A stretch of DNA of 64,000 nt from CAITWF01 sp038231575 (GCA_038231575.1 JBBRLB010000002.1:37626-101625), one strand, 5' to 3'; positions 22,631 through 31,986 are shown, counted from the stretch's first letter. A program made the numbers and translations. Notes: a model not told the origin generated them from the letters alone.

Positions 22631-25057
22631 TCACTCGTGGCGGAGCGCCGTGACCGGGTGCAACGCCGCGGCGCGGCGCGCTGGCAGCCAGCAGGCGAAG
22701 ATTCCGATCACCGTGAGCAACACCGTGACGGCGACAAAGACGAGGGGATCGTTCGGTGAGACTTGGACGAGGAAGCCGCCGCTCTTCATCACCCGCGTCG
22801 CGCCCAAGGCGCCCGCGATGCCGAGCACAAGACCGATCGCAAGCTGGGTCATACCGCGCATGAGAACCAGCCGCACGATCCCGCCGGCGGTGGAGCCGAG
22901 CGCCATGCGGATGCCGATTTCGCGGGTGCGGCGTGCGGTGGATTGCGCGACGACGGCGTAGATGCCGACCGCCGCCATGAGGAGTGCGATGAGCGCGAAC
23001 ACGCCGAAGAGCGTGCCGAACACCACGAGAAACCAGCGCTGCCGATCGAGCGCGGCGGTGAGCGTCCGCGCTTCAAACAACGGCAAGTCCTGATCGAGTT
23101 TCTGGACGATCGCGCGCAGCGGGGCGGCGAGCGAATTGGCGTCGCCGGACGTGCGCAGCATCGCACCCATCCACGCCCCCGATTCCTGGCGATACGAAAG
23201 GTAGATCAAGGGAGGTTCGTCACCGCGCGATTGCTGGTTCTGCACGATATCGGCGCTGACGCCGATGACGGACATCCACTCGCCGGGCTTTTTGTTTTGG
23301 ATGAAACGGAGGCGTTTACCGACGGCGTTCTCGCCCGGCCAGTATTTCGCGGCGAACTCGCGCGTGACCACGGTGGCCTCCTTGCCCTTCTCGCCGTCAT
23401 TTTGCTGAAAGTCGCGTCCGATCAAAATCGGCAATCCGATCGTGGCGAGGTAGCCGGGGCTTTGCGTCACGGTCGAGGCGCGCAGGAGCCGTTCGGGGTT
23501 CTCCGCGAGATGACCCTCGATCTCGATGTCGCGCTGGCCGGCGCCCAAGCCGGGAAAATTCGTGCTGATGCTCGCGTGCGTGACGCCGGGCAGCGCCGCC
23601 ATTTCGGGGAGGAGCCGTTCCCAAAACTGCTGGCGCACCGTGGCGTCGTTGTAGCGATCGTTTTTGTCGTCGGGCAACTGGAGGCGCGCGGTGAAGATGC
23701 TGTCGGACTTCACGAACGGATTGAGCGTTTGCGCGGCGAAGAAGCTGCGCATCATGAGGCCGGCGCCGGCGAGGAGCACGACCGTGAGCGCAAACTGCAG
23801 CACAACGAGTGTCGCGGTCAGCCGGCCGCCACGCTGGCTGCCGCCCGAGGGCGTGCCATCCTTGAGCGTGGAGTTGAGATCGACACGCGAGGCCCGCAGG
23901 GCGGGGACGAGCCCGAACACCACACCGCTCAACACCGAGATCGCCGCGAAGTAGGCGAACGCCCGCCAGTCCATCTCGAACACGACCCAATAGGGCTTGC
24001 CGACGTCGCGCGTCGCGAGGTCGAACAAGTGAACGCCGATGGCGGCGAGCCCGAGCCCCGCGAGTCCGCCGAGACAGCTCAGCAGCACGCTCTCGACGAG
24101 CAGTTGCCGGATGAGTTGCCAGCGCGTGGCGCCCAGCGCAGCGCGCACGGAGAGTTCGCGCGCGCGGGCGATGGCGCGGCTGAGCATCATGTTGGCGACG
24201 TTGGCGCACGCGATGAGCAGCACGAGTCCCACTGCGCCAAGCATGGTGAGAAACACCATCCGGATCTGATCGCCGTTGAACGTGTCGTGAAACGTGCGCA
24301 CGAGCGGACTGAAGTCCTTGTTGGAATCGGGAAACGTTCTTGCGAGCCGTTGTCCGATGACGTTGAGGTCGGCCTGCGCCTGCTCGACCGACGCGGTCGG
24401 CTTGCGCAGCGCGAAGACCATCACGGAGCGGTTGCTGCGTTTCTCAAGCTCGTCATTTGGCACGAGCGGAATCCAGAGGTCCTCGTTGGTGGGAAACTTA
24501 AAACCGTCGGGCATCACGCCGATGATGGTGGCAGACTGGCCATTGACGCGCACGGCGCGCCCGATCACGTCGCGCGCGCCGGCGTAGCGCGTCTGCCACA
24601 CGCCGTAGCCGAGCAGCACGACCCCCTCGGCGCCCGCCCGGTCGTTTTCCGGCGAGAAGCCGCGGCCGAGAACGGGCGTCGTGCCGAGCATGTTGAACAG
24701 CCCCGCCGTGACCCGCGCCATGCGGAAGCGCTCGGGAGTGTTGCCCGGTTCGGCGAGCACGGCCTGGCCGTTGCTCAACGCCTCGAAACCGTCGAAGGAG
24801 TGGTTTTCCTTTTTGTATTCGCGATAATCGGGCAGCGAGAGCGGCGGGCGGCTGTTGGCGCGGGTGAGATTTTGGTTCGAAACGGTGACGAGCCGCTCGC
24901 CCCCAGGCAGCGGAACCGGCTTGAATAACACGGCGTTCACGAGCGTGAAGACGGTGGTGTTGATGCCGATGCCGAGAGCGAGCGTGACCACGACGGCGGC
25001 GGAGAACCACCGGCGCGTGGCGATCATGCGAACGGCGAAGCGGAGATCGTTGAGCAT
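22631..25057 (-). CDS. ABC-type permease of the ADOP/MacB family (duplicated FtsX domains)
   Basis: 808 residues from the ATG at 25057 (MLNDLRFAVRMIATRRWFSA). Layout: N-terminal helix and a MacB_PCD periplasmic domain (to ~265), an FtsX permease domain (~275-400: LIACANVANMMLSRAIARARELSVRAALGATR), a second MacB_PCD, and a final FtsX domain (TARRTREIGIRMALGSTAGGIVRLVLMRG). The 'DLRFAxRM' start and duplicated layout are those of the acidobacterial duplicated orphan permeases, which lack an adjacent ATPase; none is seen here either. Substrate unknown, possibly peptides or lipids. Confidence 0.85.
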   Translation of the reverse strand: MLNDLRFAVRMIATRRWFSAAVVVTLALGIGINTTVFTLVNAVLFKPVPLPGGERLVTVSNQNLTRANSRPPLSLPDYREYKKENHSFDGFEALSNGQAVLAEPGNTPERFRMARVTAGLFNMLGTTPVLGRGFSPENDRAGAEGVVLLGYGVWQTRYAGARDVIGRAVRVNGQSATIIGVMPDGFKFPTNEDLWIPLVPNDELEKRSNRSVMVFALRKPTASVEQAQADLNVIGQRLARTFPDSNKDFSPLVRTFHDTFNGDQIRMVFLTMLGAVGLVLLIACANVANMMLSRAIARARELSVRAALGATRWQLIRQLLVESVLLSCLGGLAGLGLAAIGVHLFDLATRDVGKPYWVVFEMDWRAFAYFAAISVLSGVVFGLVPALRASRVDLNSTLKDGTPSGGSQRGGRLTATLVVLQFALTVVLLAGAGLMMRSFFAAQTLNPFVKSDSIFTARLQLPDDKNDRYNDATVRQQFWERLLPEMAALPGVTHASISTNFPGLGAGQRDIEIEGHLAENPERLLRASTVTQSPGYLATIGLPILIGRDFQQNDGEKGKEATVVTREFAAKYWPGENAVGKRLRFIQNKKPGEWMSVIGVSADIVQNQQSRGDEPPLIYLSYRQESGAWMGAMLRTSGDANSLAAPLRAIVQKLDQDLPLFEARTLTAALDRQRWFLVVFGTLFGVFALIALLMAAVGIYAVVAQSTARRTREIGIRMALGSTAGGIVRLVLMRGMTQLAIGLVLGIAGALGATRVMKSGGFLVQVSPNDPLVFVAVTVLLTVIGIFACWLPARRAAALHPVTALRHE

Positions 25058-25257
25058 GAGATTGGGGCGGACGGACAGAGACTTTCGGCCGTGCGCGGCT
25101 CCGCGCGGGCAAGCGGCCGCAGAGAATACCCCAACGCGCGCGCGAAGTTTCAGGATTCTTCCGATGAGGAGAGATTTCTCGGGGACGTAGGATCCGCCGA
25201 AAGCGAGGCTGGCCTCGGCGGCGATTTTTGCCCATCCAAGCTTCGATCCGCGCAGCC

Positions 25258-25593
25258 ATGGCCGCCAAAAATCCCCGCAAACCCTCCTCGAAATCCGCCG
25301 GCGCCGGGCCCAACGCCGATCCGGATCGCATGCCGACGAGGGAGGAACTGCTGCATGAACTGCGCTTCCACGGCGCGAAACCGCCGCCGCGGCGCGAGTC
25401 AGCCGGGATGAGCCGCCGGACGCGCGACTACCTCCTGGTGGCCGGCGGGGGCAGCGCAACGATCGTGATTCTGGCCTTCAAGCTGATGAGCGGCTCGGAC
25501 GCGGTCGTCGTCGCACAGCTCGCGTTCACGGGTGTGGCGCTGTTGTGCGGGCTGCTGTGGTTTATTTTCTACGGCGTGATGAGCCGCTACTGA
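25258..25593 (+). CDS. small membrane protein, unknown function
   Basis: 111 residues from the ATG at 25258. The first ~60 residues are polar and basic (KNPRKPSSKS), and the rest forms two membrane helices (YLLVAGGGSATIVILAFKLM and VVAQLAFTGVALLCGLLWFIF). I do not recognise the family. It precedes the M28 peptidase gene by 54 bases on the same strand. Confidence 0.55.
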   Translation: MAAKNPRKPSSKSAGAGPNADPDRMPTREELLHELRFHGAKPPPRRESAGMSRRTRDYLLVAGGGSATIVILAFKLMSGSDAVVVAQLAFTGVALLCGLLWFIFYGVMSRY

Positions 25594-25647
25594 CGCCGGC
25601 GCAGCCGGGAGTTGCCAACGCGGAGGGGCGTCGTTGGAGTCGCCGCC

Positions 25648-26874
25648 GTGAAATCGTTCGATGTCGCCCGTCTCGCCCCGATCGCACTGCTCATTTCGCC
25701 GGTTTTCGCGCAGCCGTCTGCTGCACCCGCGACCCCCGCGGCGGTTCCGGCGGTCGCTCCGCAGCCTCCCGACCCGATCAAGGACCTGGTGGCGCGCCTC
25801 GAGCTCGAGAAATACAAGGCGACGATCAAGGGCCTCACGCAATTCGGCGATCGCCGCCAGGGCACCGATCGCAACCGCGCCGCGCTCGACTGGATCGAGG
25901 CGCAGCTCAAGAGCTACGGCTACACCAACACGGCGCGCATCACGTATGATTATTTTCCGACCGATCCGCGGCGTCCGAGCGGTCCCGCGGCACGTGGCGC
26001 CAGCGGTGCGCAGGGTGGGGGCGTGATCAAAGGAATCCGCACCCCCGTCGGCGTGAACACCGATCCCATGAAGCAGCTCGACGAGAAACTGCGTGCGCTC
26101 AACACGCAGGCGACGGCCCCCGGTCCGCGCGAAGACGTTTACTGCACGAAGATCGGCACGACGCATCCGGAGGAAATGTATCTCATCGGCGCGCATATGG
26201 ACGGTCACGGCTGGGGCGAAGCCGCCAACGACGACGGCTCCGGCACCGCCATCGTCATGGAGCTCGCGCGGATTTTCATGTCACCCGACGTGAAGACCGA
26301 GCGATCGATCCGTTTTTGCCTGTGGAATAACGAGGAGACGGGGCTCAACGGCGCCCGCGCCTACGTCGACCAACGCGCCGGGCTGCAGGGGAAGGAAGAC
26401 CCCGCGGGCGCTGGCAAATACCCCGAGCCCAAGTGGCTCGGCATGGTTCAGCACGACATGATGATGTTCGATCACGGCATGCCGCGCGCCGACGGCACGG
26501 TCTCGAAAGAGCAGCGCCCCGAGGCGGACGTGAACATCGAGTTTCAATCGACCGCGAAGATGGCGGACGGCGCGCAGAAGCTCGCGTGGGCGTTTCACGC
26601 GGCGAACGAGGCCTACGCCACCGATTATCCCGCCGCGGTCGGGCCGCACATGACCAACACCGACAGCACGCCCTTCATGGATCTCATCCCCGCGATCAGT
26701 CTCCGCGAAAACGAGCGCGGCCGGGAGATCGGCGCCGGTTGGGATCCGCACTGGCACCAGCCGACGGATGTGTTTGCGACGTTCAGCGACAAAGATTTTC
26801 GCCTCGGCCTCAACGCCGCGCAAACCACTCTCGGTGCGATTGCACGGCTGACGGGCGCCACGCTGGCAAAGTAA
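25648..26874 (+). CDS. secreted M28-family metallopeptidase
   Basis: 408 residues from a GTG at 25648 (a TTG at 25612 adds 12 residues). It has a signal peptide ending near PVFAQ and a Pro/Ala-rich linker. The M28 zinc motifs are visible: LIGAHMDGHG (first His/Asp), ANDDGSGTAIVMELARI (bridging Asp), CLWNNEETGLNGARAYV (catalytic Glu-Glu), a later Asp region (NTDSTPFMDL) and a final His (WHQPTDV). Probably an aminopeptidase in the periplasm. The M20-family gene begins 77 bases downstream. Confidence 0.87.
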   Translation: MKSFDVARLAPIALLISPVFAQPSAAPATPAAVPAVAPQPPDPIKDLVARLELEKYKATIKGLTQFGDRRQGTDRNRAALDWIEAQLKSYGYTNTARITYDYFPTDPRRPSGPAARGASGAQGGGVIKGIRTPVGVNTDPMKQLDEKLRALNTQATAPGPREDVYCTKIGTTHPEEMYLIGAHMDGHGWGEAANDDGSGTAIVMELARIFMSPDVKTERSIRFCLWNNEETGLNGARAYVDQRAGLQGKEDPAGAGKYPEPKWLGMVQHDMMMFDHGMPRADGTVSKEQRPEADVNIEFQSTAKMADGAQKLAWAFHAANEAYATDYPAAVGPHMTNTDSTPFMDLIPAISLRENERGREIGAGWDPHWHQPTDVFATFSDKDFRLGLNAAQTTLGAIARLTGATLAK

Positions 26875-26951
26875 CCGCTAGGGCGGGGCGCGCCAGCGCG
26901 CTTTCGCTCGCGCCTTCCTTTTTGTTCATGTCATTACCCTCCTTCCTCTCC

Positions 26952-28556
26952 ATGAAAACATTCCGGCTCCTCCTCGGCCTTGCGACAATCGGTTTCGCGG
27001 ACGTCACATCCTCCTCGTTGGCGGCGACCCATTCATCCGCGGAATTCAAGGCCCAGGTCGCGAAAGAGATCGAGGGCATGAAGAAGCAGATTCAAGTGAT
27101 GAACGACACCGTGTTCAGCTTTGCCGAGCTCGGTTATCAGGAATACGAGACGTCCAAATATCTGACAGCCATCCTCGAGAAAGAGGGCTTCACCGTGCAG
27201 CGCGGCATCGCCGGCATGCCGACCGCGTGGGTCGCGTCGTGGGGTTTTGGCAAGCCGGTGATCTCGCTCGGCTCGGACATCGACTGCATCCCGCAGGCTT
27301 CGCAAAAACCCGGGGTCGCCTACCACGATCCGATCATCGAGGGCGCGCCCGGCCACGGGGAAGGTCACAACTCCGGCCAGCCGCTCAACCTTGTCGCGGC
27401 GCTGGCGGTAAAGCGCGTGATGGAGCGCGCAAAACTGCCCGGCACGATTCGGCTTTGGCCCGGCGTGGCGGAAGAATTGGTCGGAGGGAAGGCGTTTCTG
27501 ATTCGCTCGGGCTATTTCAAGGACGTGGACGTCGCGCTCTTCGCGCACGTCGACAATAACATGACCACCTCCTGGGGCACCTACACGGGCACGGGCCTCG
27601 TCTCGGTCGAGTATGCGTTTAAGGGTGAGAGCGCACACGCCGCCGCGCAGCCGTGGATGGGCCGCAGCGCGCTCGACGCGGTGGAGTTGATGGATGTCGG
27701 TTGGAATTTCCGCCGCGAGCACCTGCGCCTACAGCAACGGTCGCACTACGTGATTACCAACGGCGGCGATCAGCCCAACGTCGTGCCGTCGAATGCGAGC
27801 GTGTGGTATTATTTTCGCGAGCTCGACTACGAGCACATCAAGGGCCTCCGCGAGATCGGCGATCAGATGGCGCAAGGCGCGGCGATGATGACCAACACGA
27901 CCGTCAGCTCGCGTGTGCTCGGTTCCGCCTGGCCGGCGCATTTTAACAAACCGGTCGCAACTGCGATGGACGAAAACATCAAAGCGGTCGGGCTGCCCGA
28001 GTGGAGCGAGGCCGATCAAAAACTTGCGAAGGCGCTGCAAGGCGAAGTGAAGGCGCCGATCATCGGATTGGCGCTCGCGTTGAAACCGTTCAAGGGCTCC
28101 ACGCCGGACGAGGCGCGCAACACCGGGGGTTCCGACGACATCGGCGACATCTCGTGGAATGTGCCCACGGTGACGTTGCGCTATCCGTCAAACATCCCCG
28201 GCCTGCCCGGCCACAACTGGGCGAACGCGATCTCGATGGCGACGCCGATTGCACACAAGGGCGTCGCGGTCGGCGCGAAAGTAATCGCGATGACGCTGAT
28301 CGATTTGCTCACGAAACCTGCGCTGGTGGACGAGGCGTGGAAATATTTTCGCGAAGAGCAGACGAAGGATGTGAAATACGAGCCGCTCATCGCGACCACC
28401 GATCAACCCGTGATCAGCCTGAACAAACGCATCATGGGCGACTATCGGGAGCAGATGAAGAAATTTTATTACGACGCGTCGAAATTCGACACGTATCTCG
28501 AACAGCTCGGCATCGCTTATCCGACCGTGCGGGCGGTGCCCGCCGCGGGGAAGTAG
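26952..28556 (+). CDS. secreted M20-family amidohydrolase (AbgB-like)
   Basis: 534 residues from the ATG at 26952, with a signal peptide (MKTFRLLLGLATIGFADVTS); an ATG at 26928 adds 8 residues. The M20 core is complete: LGSDIDCIPQ (first Asp), HGEGHNSGQPLNLVAALAVK, GVAEELVGGKAFLI (Glu-Glu), and the lid domain with GESAHAAAQPWMGRSALDAVELM. The closest known pattern is aminobenzoyl-glutamate hydrolase subunit B, but the signal peptide places this one outside the cytosol. It hydrolyses an amide bond; substrate unknown. Confidence 0.85.
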   Translation: MKTFRLLLGLATIGFADVTSSSLAATHSSAEFKAQVAKEIEGMKKQIQVMNDTVFSFAELGYQEYETSKYLTAILEKEGFTVQRGIAGMPTAWVASWGFGKPVISLGSDIDCIPQASQKPGVAYHDPIIEGAPGHGEGHNSGQPLNLVAALAVKRVMERAKLPGTIRLWPGVAEELVGGKAFLIRSGYFKDVDVALFAHVDNNMTTSWGTYTGTGLVSVEYAFKGESAHAAAQPWMGRSALDAVELMDVGWNFRREHLRLQQRSHYVITNGGDQPNVVPSNASVWYYFRELDYEHIKGLREIGDQMAQGAAMMTNTTVSSRVLGSAWPAHFNKPVATAMDENIKAVGLPEWSEADQKLAKALQGEVKAPIIGLALALKPFKGSTPDEARNTGGSDDIGDISWNVPTVTLRYPSNIPGLPGHNWANAISMATPIAHKGVAVGAKVIAMTLIDLLTKPALVDEAWKYFREEQTKDVKYEPLIATTDQPVISLNKRIMGDYREQMKKFYYDASKFDTYLEQLGIAYPTVRAVPAAGK

Positions 28557-28574
28557 CCGAAGTCGTGGTGGTGG

Positions 28575-28594
28575 CACGGGCTTTCCCGCCCGTG
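28575..28594. repeat. intergenic hairpin repeat (GGGC-TTTCCC-GCCC)
   Basis: Perfect 7-bp arms cacgggc (28575-28581) and gcccgtg (28588-28594) with a TTTCCC loop, 19 bases after the M20 gene. There is no T tract. It looks like an interspersed palindrome similar to the one at 948-995. Confidence 0.5.
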
Positions 28595-28693
28595 AGTCCG
28601 CTCGTCTCGGACCGGAGAGTGCTGGGGCACTCGAAGCTGTCGCGCGATTCTTTGTTCGGTTTCACGTTCGGTGCTGTTTAGAAAGTGAACCGC

Positions 28694-30145
28694 ATGAACG
28701 ATGATGCCGCGCTGCTCCGCCGTTACGCCGATGAAGGCTCCCAGTCCGCTTTCACGGAGCTGGTGCATCGTCACGTTGACCTCGTCTACGGCGCGGCCTT
28801 GCGGCGGACGAATAGTGATCCACACCTCGCCGCTGACGTGGCCCAGCAAGTATTCACCGCGTTGGCCCGCGACGCCCGGAAACTCTCCCGTCACACCGTG
28901 ATCAGCGCGTGGCTGCACACCGCGACGCGCAACGCCGCCCTCAATCTCATGATCTCCGAATCGCGCCGTCAGGCTCGCGAGCAGACTGCACTCGACCCCG
29001 CCCTCAACTCGAGCGCGACCGGGCCTCAGTGGGAACACCTGCGCCCCGTGATCGACGCCGCGATCGACGAACTGCCCGAGGCCGATCGCGCGGCGGTGGT
29101 GCTGCGATTTCTCGAGCGCCGGGCGTTTGCCCAAATCGGCGCGGCGCTGCAGGTCTCGGAAGACGCCGCCCGGATGCGCCTCGAGCGGGCGCTGGAAAAA
29201 TTACGGGCCGGGCTCGCCCGCCGTGGCATCACGTCCACCGCCGCTGCCCTCGGCGCGATCGTTTCGAACCAGCCGTTGGTGTCGGCGCCTGTGGGGTTGG
29301 CCGCGACGTTGGCGGCGCAGTCCCTCGCCACGGTCGGTGCCGGTGCCGGGCTGGTCGCTGCGCTCATTTCCTTTATGAACCTAAAACTCGTCACCGGCGT
29401 CGCGCTCAGTGCACTCGTGGCCTTTCTTGTTGGAAATAATGTGGGGGCCCACCGGGTCGCCGCGATTCCGCCACCGTCCGAAACGCCGCCACCGGCCGCC
29501 GTGATCGCCGCGCTGCGACAGGACAACGAGTCGCTGAAGGCCGAACTCTCGGGTTTACACGCGGATATCGCCAAGCTCACCGAGGCTAACGCCGCGCTGG
29601 GCGCGCAAAAGGCCGCGACGCCGCCGGTCCGGGCGGCGACGCTTGGCTGGGCGCCGCGTTACGAACAGCAGCGAATGATCCTGAACTCGCTGCGCCAGAT
29701 CACCGCGGCGCGCGATCAATTCGAACTGGAGAACAAGCGGCCACCCGCCTCGATTCGAGAACTCGTCGGACTCGACGCTTATATCAAGACGGTGCGCCCG
29801 ATCGCCGGTGAAGACTACTCCGGCCTCACCATGCTGGGCGGCCAGCCGCTGTCGGTCACAACGGCGGACGGCATGACCGTCACCTACGATCCCAATGGTC
29901 TTAGCTCGACGCCGGTGGAAACGCCTCCCGAGGTGGTGCGGGCGGAGGACCTCGGTCGAAAGGTAGGCCCCGCGGTCCAGAAGGCGACCGAAGCTTATCG
30001 CCTCAGCAATCCCGGCCTGAAAGGCGCACCCAAACCGCAGGCGCTGATGGCCTATTTTTCCAATCCGCAGGATGGCGCTGACTTCCTCGAAATGCTCGAA
30101 GCGCAAAAAGCCGCCTTCGCGGCGCAACTGAAAGCGCCCCGGTAG
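28694..30145 (+). CDS. ECF sigma factor fused to a membrane-anchored pseudopilin-like domain
   Basis: 483 residues from the ATG at 28694. Sigma region 2 (FTELVHRHVDLVYGAALRR, AADVAQQVFTALARDA) and region 4 (LPEADRAAVVLRFLERRAFAQIG, then VSEDAARMRLERALEKLR) fill residues ~1-175. Then come hydrophobic segments (~200-260, ending VTGVALSALVAFLVGNNVGA), a coiled-coil stretch (ESLKAELSGLHADIAKL) and a C-terminal domain with LRQITAARDQFELENKRPP and YIKTVRPIAGEDYSGL. This last part resembles the soluble part of verrucomicrobial type II pseudopilins. The sigma factor would be held at the membrane and could sense an envelope signal without a separate anti-sigma factor (inference). No anti-sigma gene is adjacent. 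Confidence 0.8.
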   Translation: MNDDAALLRRYADEGSQSAFTELVHRHVDLVYGAALRRTNSDPHLAADVAQQVFTALARDARKLSRHTVISAWLHTATRNAALNLMISESRRQAREQTALDPALNSSATGPQWEHLRPVIDAAIDELPEADRAAVVLRFLERRAFAQIGAALQVSEDAARMRLERALEKLRAGLARRGITSTAAALGAIVSNQPLVSAPVGLAATLAAQSLATVGAGAGLVAALISFMNLKLVTGVALSALVAFLVGNNVGAHRVAAIPPPSETPPPAAVIAALRQDNESLKAELSGLHADIAKLTEANAALGAQKAATPPVRAATLGWAPRYEQQRMILNSLRQITAARDQFELENKRPPASIRELVGLDAYIKTVRPIAGEDYSGLTMLGGQPLSVTTADGMTVTYDPNGLSSTPVETPPEVVRAEDLGRKVGPAVQKATEAYRLSNPGLKGAPKPQALMAYFSNPQDGADFLEMLEAQKAAFAAQLKAPR

Positions 30146-30180
30146 CGAAAAATGGCGGGCGCTTCAGACGAGGAACCGAC

Positions 30181-30576
30181 CTAACTCCGCAGCGGAATCA
30201 GCGCGCGCACCCGCGCGTCGCGCAGGTAGAGGCCACCCCACAGGATCACGCCAAAAATAAACTGCAGGATCCAGCCGTCGCCCACGCGCACGCACGTCGC
30301 GATCGCGCCCCCCAGATAGCCGGTCAGTAAGATGGCACCGAGGACCGCAGTGCGGGGAATCGCATACAAGACGGCACACGCGAGCTGCAGCACGCCAAGG
30401 ATGGTGACGACGTTCATGGACCAACCGAGATGCTCAAAGCTCTTCACGACCTCGGGTGGGTGCAGGAATTTGAAGACCGCGCTCATGAGCATCATCAATA
30501 CCGGCAGTGCGACCATGATGCGGCTGGTCCAGAGGATGGGCTTGGAGATCGGGGCGGGTGGGGTGGTCGATTCCAT
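30181..30576 (-). CDS. DoxX-like membrane protein
   Basis: 131 residues with four membrane helices. ILWTSRIMVALPVLMMLMSAVFKFL, then LGVLQLACAVLYAIPRTAVLGAILLTGYLGGAIA, fits the DoxX-like family. It is the last gene of the ArsR - AHSA1 - membrane protein - DoxX cassette, a common bacterial combination whose physiological role is not settled. Confidence 0.8.
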   Translation of the reverse strand: MESTTPPAPISKPILWTSRIMVALPVLMMLMSAVFKFLHPPEVVKSFEHLGWSMNVVTILGVLQLACAVLYAIPRTAVLGAILLTGYLGGAIATCVRVGDGWILQFIFGVILWGGLYLRDARVRALIPLRS

Positions 30577-30672
30577 ATTCTGTGATCCTGAGTTGAGGTT
30601 GAAACCTGAGCGTTAGCGCAGACGTGACACGAGGTCGCCGAGGCGGTCGAGACTTTCTGAACGCCGCGGGGT

Positions 30673-31077
30673 TCAGGCGGGGCGGGAACGCTGCCGAATT
30701 TCAAATGGCTTGCCGCCCGCCCAGCATTGCGGGAGGGCAAGCACGGCGAGCGAGATGGGATACCACCGTAGACCAAGCGCGGCATTCCACGTCGTGATGA
30801 CTCCCTCCAACCCGAGCGCCGTTCCCATATAGCCGAGAATGATCCCGTGGCGCATCGGGCGATCGGGCGCGAGCCGCGCGGTGAGGTAGGCGCCGCCGAT
30901 GCAGATGACGAGACGGGAGGAACTCGCGAGCAACGCCAGCCAATCCGTGAGCGGCTGGTCCCAGCCGGGGCAGACGCTTGCGACGTGCAACCCGATGTCG
31001 ACGAGGCTGGGGACGAGGATGATTGCGAGGACGCCGGCGACGACGGCCCGGATGCTTCGCTTGGTGGATTTTACCAT
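30673..31077 (-). CDS. membrane protein, unknown function
   Basis: 134 residues from the ATG at 31077, with four hydrophobic segments (VVAGVLAIILVPSLVDIGLHV, LVICIGGAYLTARLA, GIILGYMGTALGLEGVITTW, YPISLAVLALPQCWAGGK). I do not recognise the family by name, although small four-helix proteins like this often sit in ArsR/AHSA1 cassettes. It lies 43 bases after the AHSA1 gene and 96 before DoxX. Confidence 0.65.
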   Translation of the reverse strand: MVKSTKRSIRAVVAGVLAIILVPSLVDIGLHVASVCPGWDQPLTDWLALLASSSRLVICIGGAYLTARLAPDRPMRHGIILGYMGTALGLEGVITTWNAALGLRWYPISLAVLALPQCWAGGKPFEIRQRSRPA

Positions 31078-31120
31078 GAGGTGGAGGAGATGGGTTGGCT
31101 GGGCTTGAGGGGCGCGAGTT

Positions 31121-31585
31121 TCAGGCGGTCTTCGCGAGGTGAGCGGCGAGGCGGTCGAAGTTTTCCTCATTCGCGGCGACAATGAACTTGCCGATCTTCG
31201 CGACTTCGTCGGCGGTTTCGAAAACCATCCGCCACGTCAGCGTCGTGCCGGTGCCGTGGGCGGCGAACGTCATCGTCATCTGGAAGCGATGCACGGGCTC
31301 TTCGTGAACGTAGACGATGCGCTCGGACGGGATGACTTCGAGAAAGCGGGAGAGGTTGTGATACTCCGCGCCCGTCGGCGCGATCATCGTAAGGCGCCAG
31401 ACGCCACCCGGCCGGAGATCAAATTCTTGAATCTTGTTGGTGAACCCATTCGGGCCCCACCACTGTGCGACGCGGGCGGGATCGCTGAACGCGGCGAAAA
31501 GCTTTTCGCGCGACTGGGTGAAGACCCGGGTGCTGACAATCTCGCGGTCCGAGGGTGAATCGCCCGGTGCGGGGGGCTTGGTCAT
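31121..31585 (-). CDS. SRPBCC/AHSA1-domain protein
   Basis: 154 residues. START-like fold hallmarks: STRVFTQSREKLFAAFSDPARVAQWWGPNGF at the N-terminus, EFDLRPGGVWRLTM, and a C-terminal helix (KIGKFIVAANEENFDRLAAHL). Binds a hydrophobic ligand or acts as a chaperone-activating fold; the ligand is unknown. Its start overlaps the ArsR stop by 4 bases (ATGA), so the two are translationally coupled. Confidence 0.88.
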   Translation of the reverse strand: MTKPPAPGDSPSDREIVSTRVFTQSREKLFAAFSDPARVAQWWGPNGFTNKIQEFDLRPGGVWRLTMIAPTGAEYHNLSRFLEVIPSERIVYVHEEPVHRFQMTMTFAAHGTGTTLTWRMVFETADEVAKIGKFIVAANEENFDRLAAHLAKTA

Positions 31586-31953
31586 GGGGATTTCTTTTTT
31601 CGTGGGCGTGGAGAGGCGTGAGATTTTTTTTCTGGCGCCTGCAACTCCTGGAGATAGGCGTCCAGGCGATCGAAGCTCTCCTCCCAGTGGCGGCGGTAGC
31701 CTTCGAGCCAGTCGACGGCCTCCCGGAGCGGCGCGGCCTTGAGCCAGCAGGGGCGCGATTGCGCCTCGCGGCCGCGGCGAATCAGTCCGCTGCGTTCGAG
31801 CACCTTCAAGTGCTTCGAGATCGCGGGGAGACTCATGTCATGCGGCGCGGCGAGATCGTTGACCGAGTGCGCGCCGGCCATGAGCCGCGAGAGGATCGCG
31901 CGCCGCGTGGGATCGGCGAGCGCAGAGAAGGTCGTGCTGAGGCGGTCGGACAT
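31582..31953 (-). CDS. ArsR-family winged-helix repressor
   Basis: 123 residues. The winged helix reads FSALADPTRRAILSRLMAGAHSVNDLAAPHDMSLPAISKHLKVLERSGLIRR. No metal-binding Cys pairs (ELCVCDL-type) are seen, as is typical of ArsR proteins linked to AHSA1 genes. The tail is basic. A palindromic operator lies 18 bases upstream of the start, suggesting autoregulation of the whole cassette down to DoxX. Confidence 0.9.
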   Translation of the reverse strand: MSDRLSTTFSALADPTRRAILSRLMAGAHSVNDLAAPHDMSLPAISKHLKVLERSGLIRRGREAQSRPCWLKAAPLREAVDWLEGYRRHWEESFDRLDAYLQELQAPEKKSHASPRPRKKKSP

Positions 31954-31970
31954 GAGCGGGCGAAACGTAA

Positions 31971-31986
31971 TTAACCGAACGGTTAA
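31971..31986. promoter_or_regulatory. ArsR-type operator (TTAACCG-aa-CGGTTAA)
   Basis: Perfect 7-bp inverted repeat ttaaccg (31971-31977) and cggttaa (31980-31986) separated by two A. It is 18 bases upstream of the ArsR start at 31953, in AT-rich DNA that stands out from the surroundings. TTAAC...GTTAA palindromes are the usual form of operators for this ArsR subgroup (established pattern, site inferred). Confidence 0.72.

Noticed and set aside
22763..24928. 721-codon open frame on the plus strand
   Set aside because: Antisense of the ADOP permease gene, with the same shadow composition and no recognisable domain.
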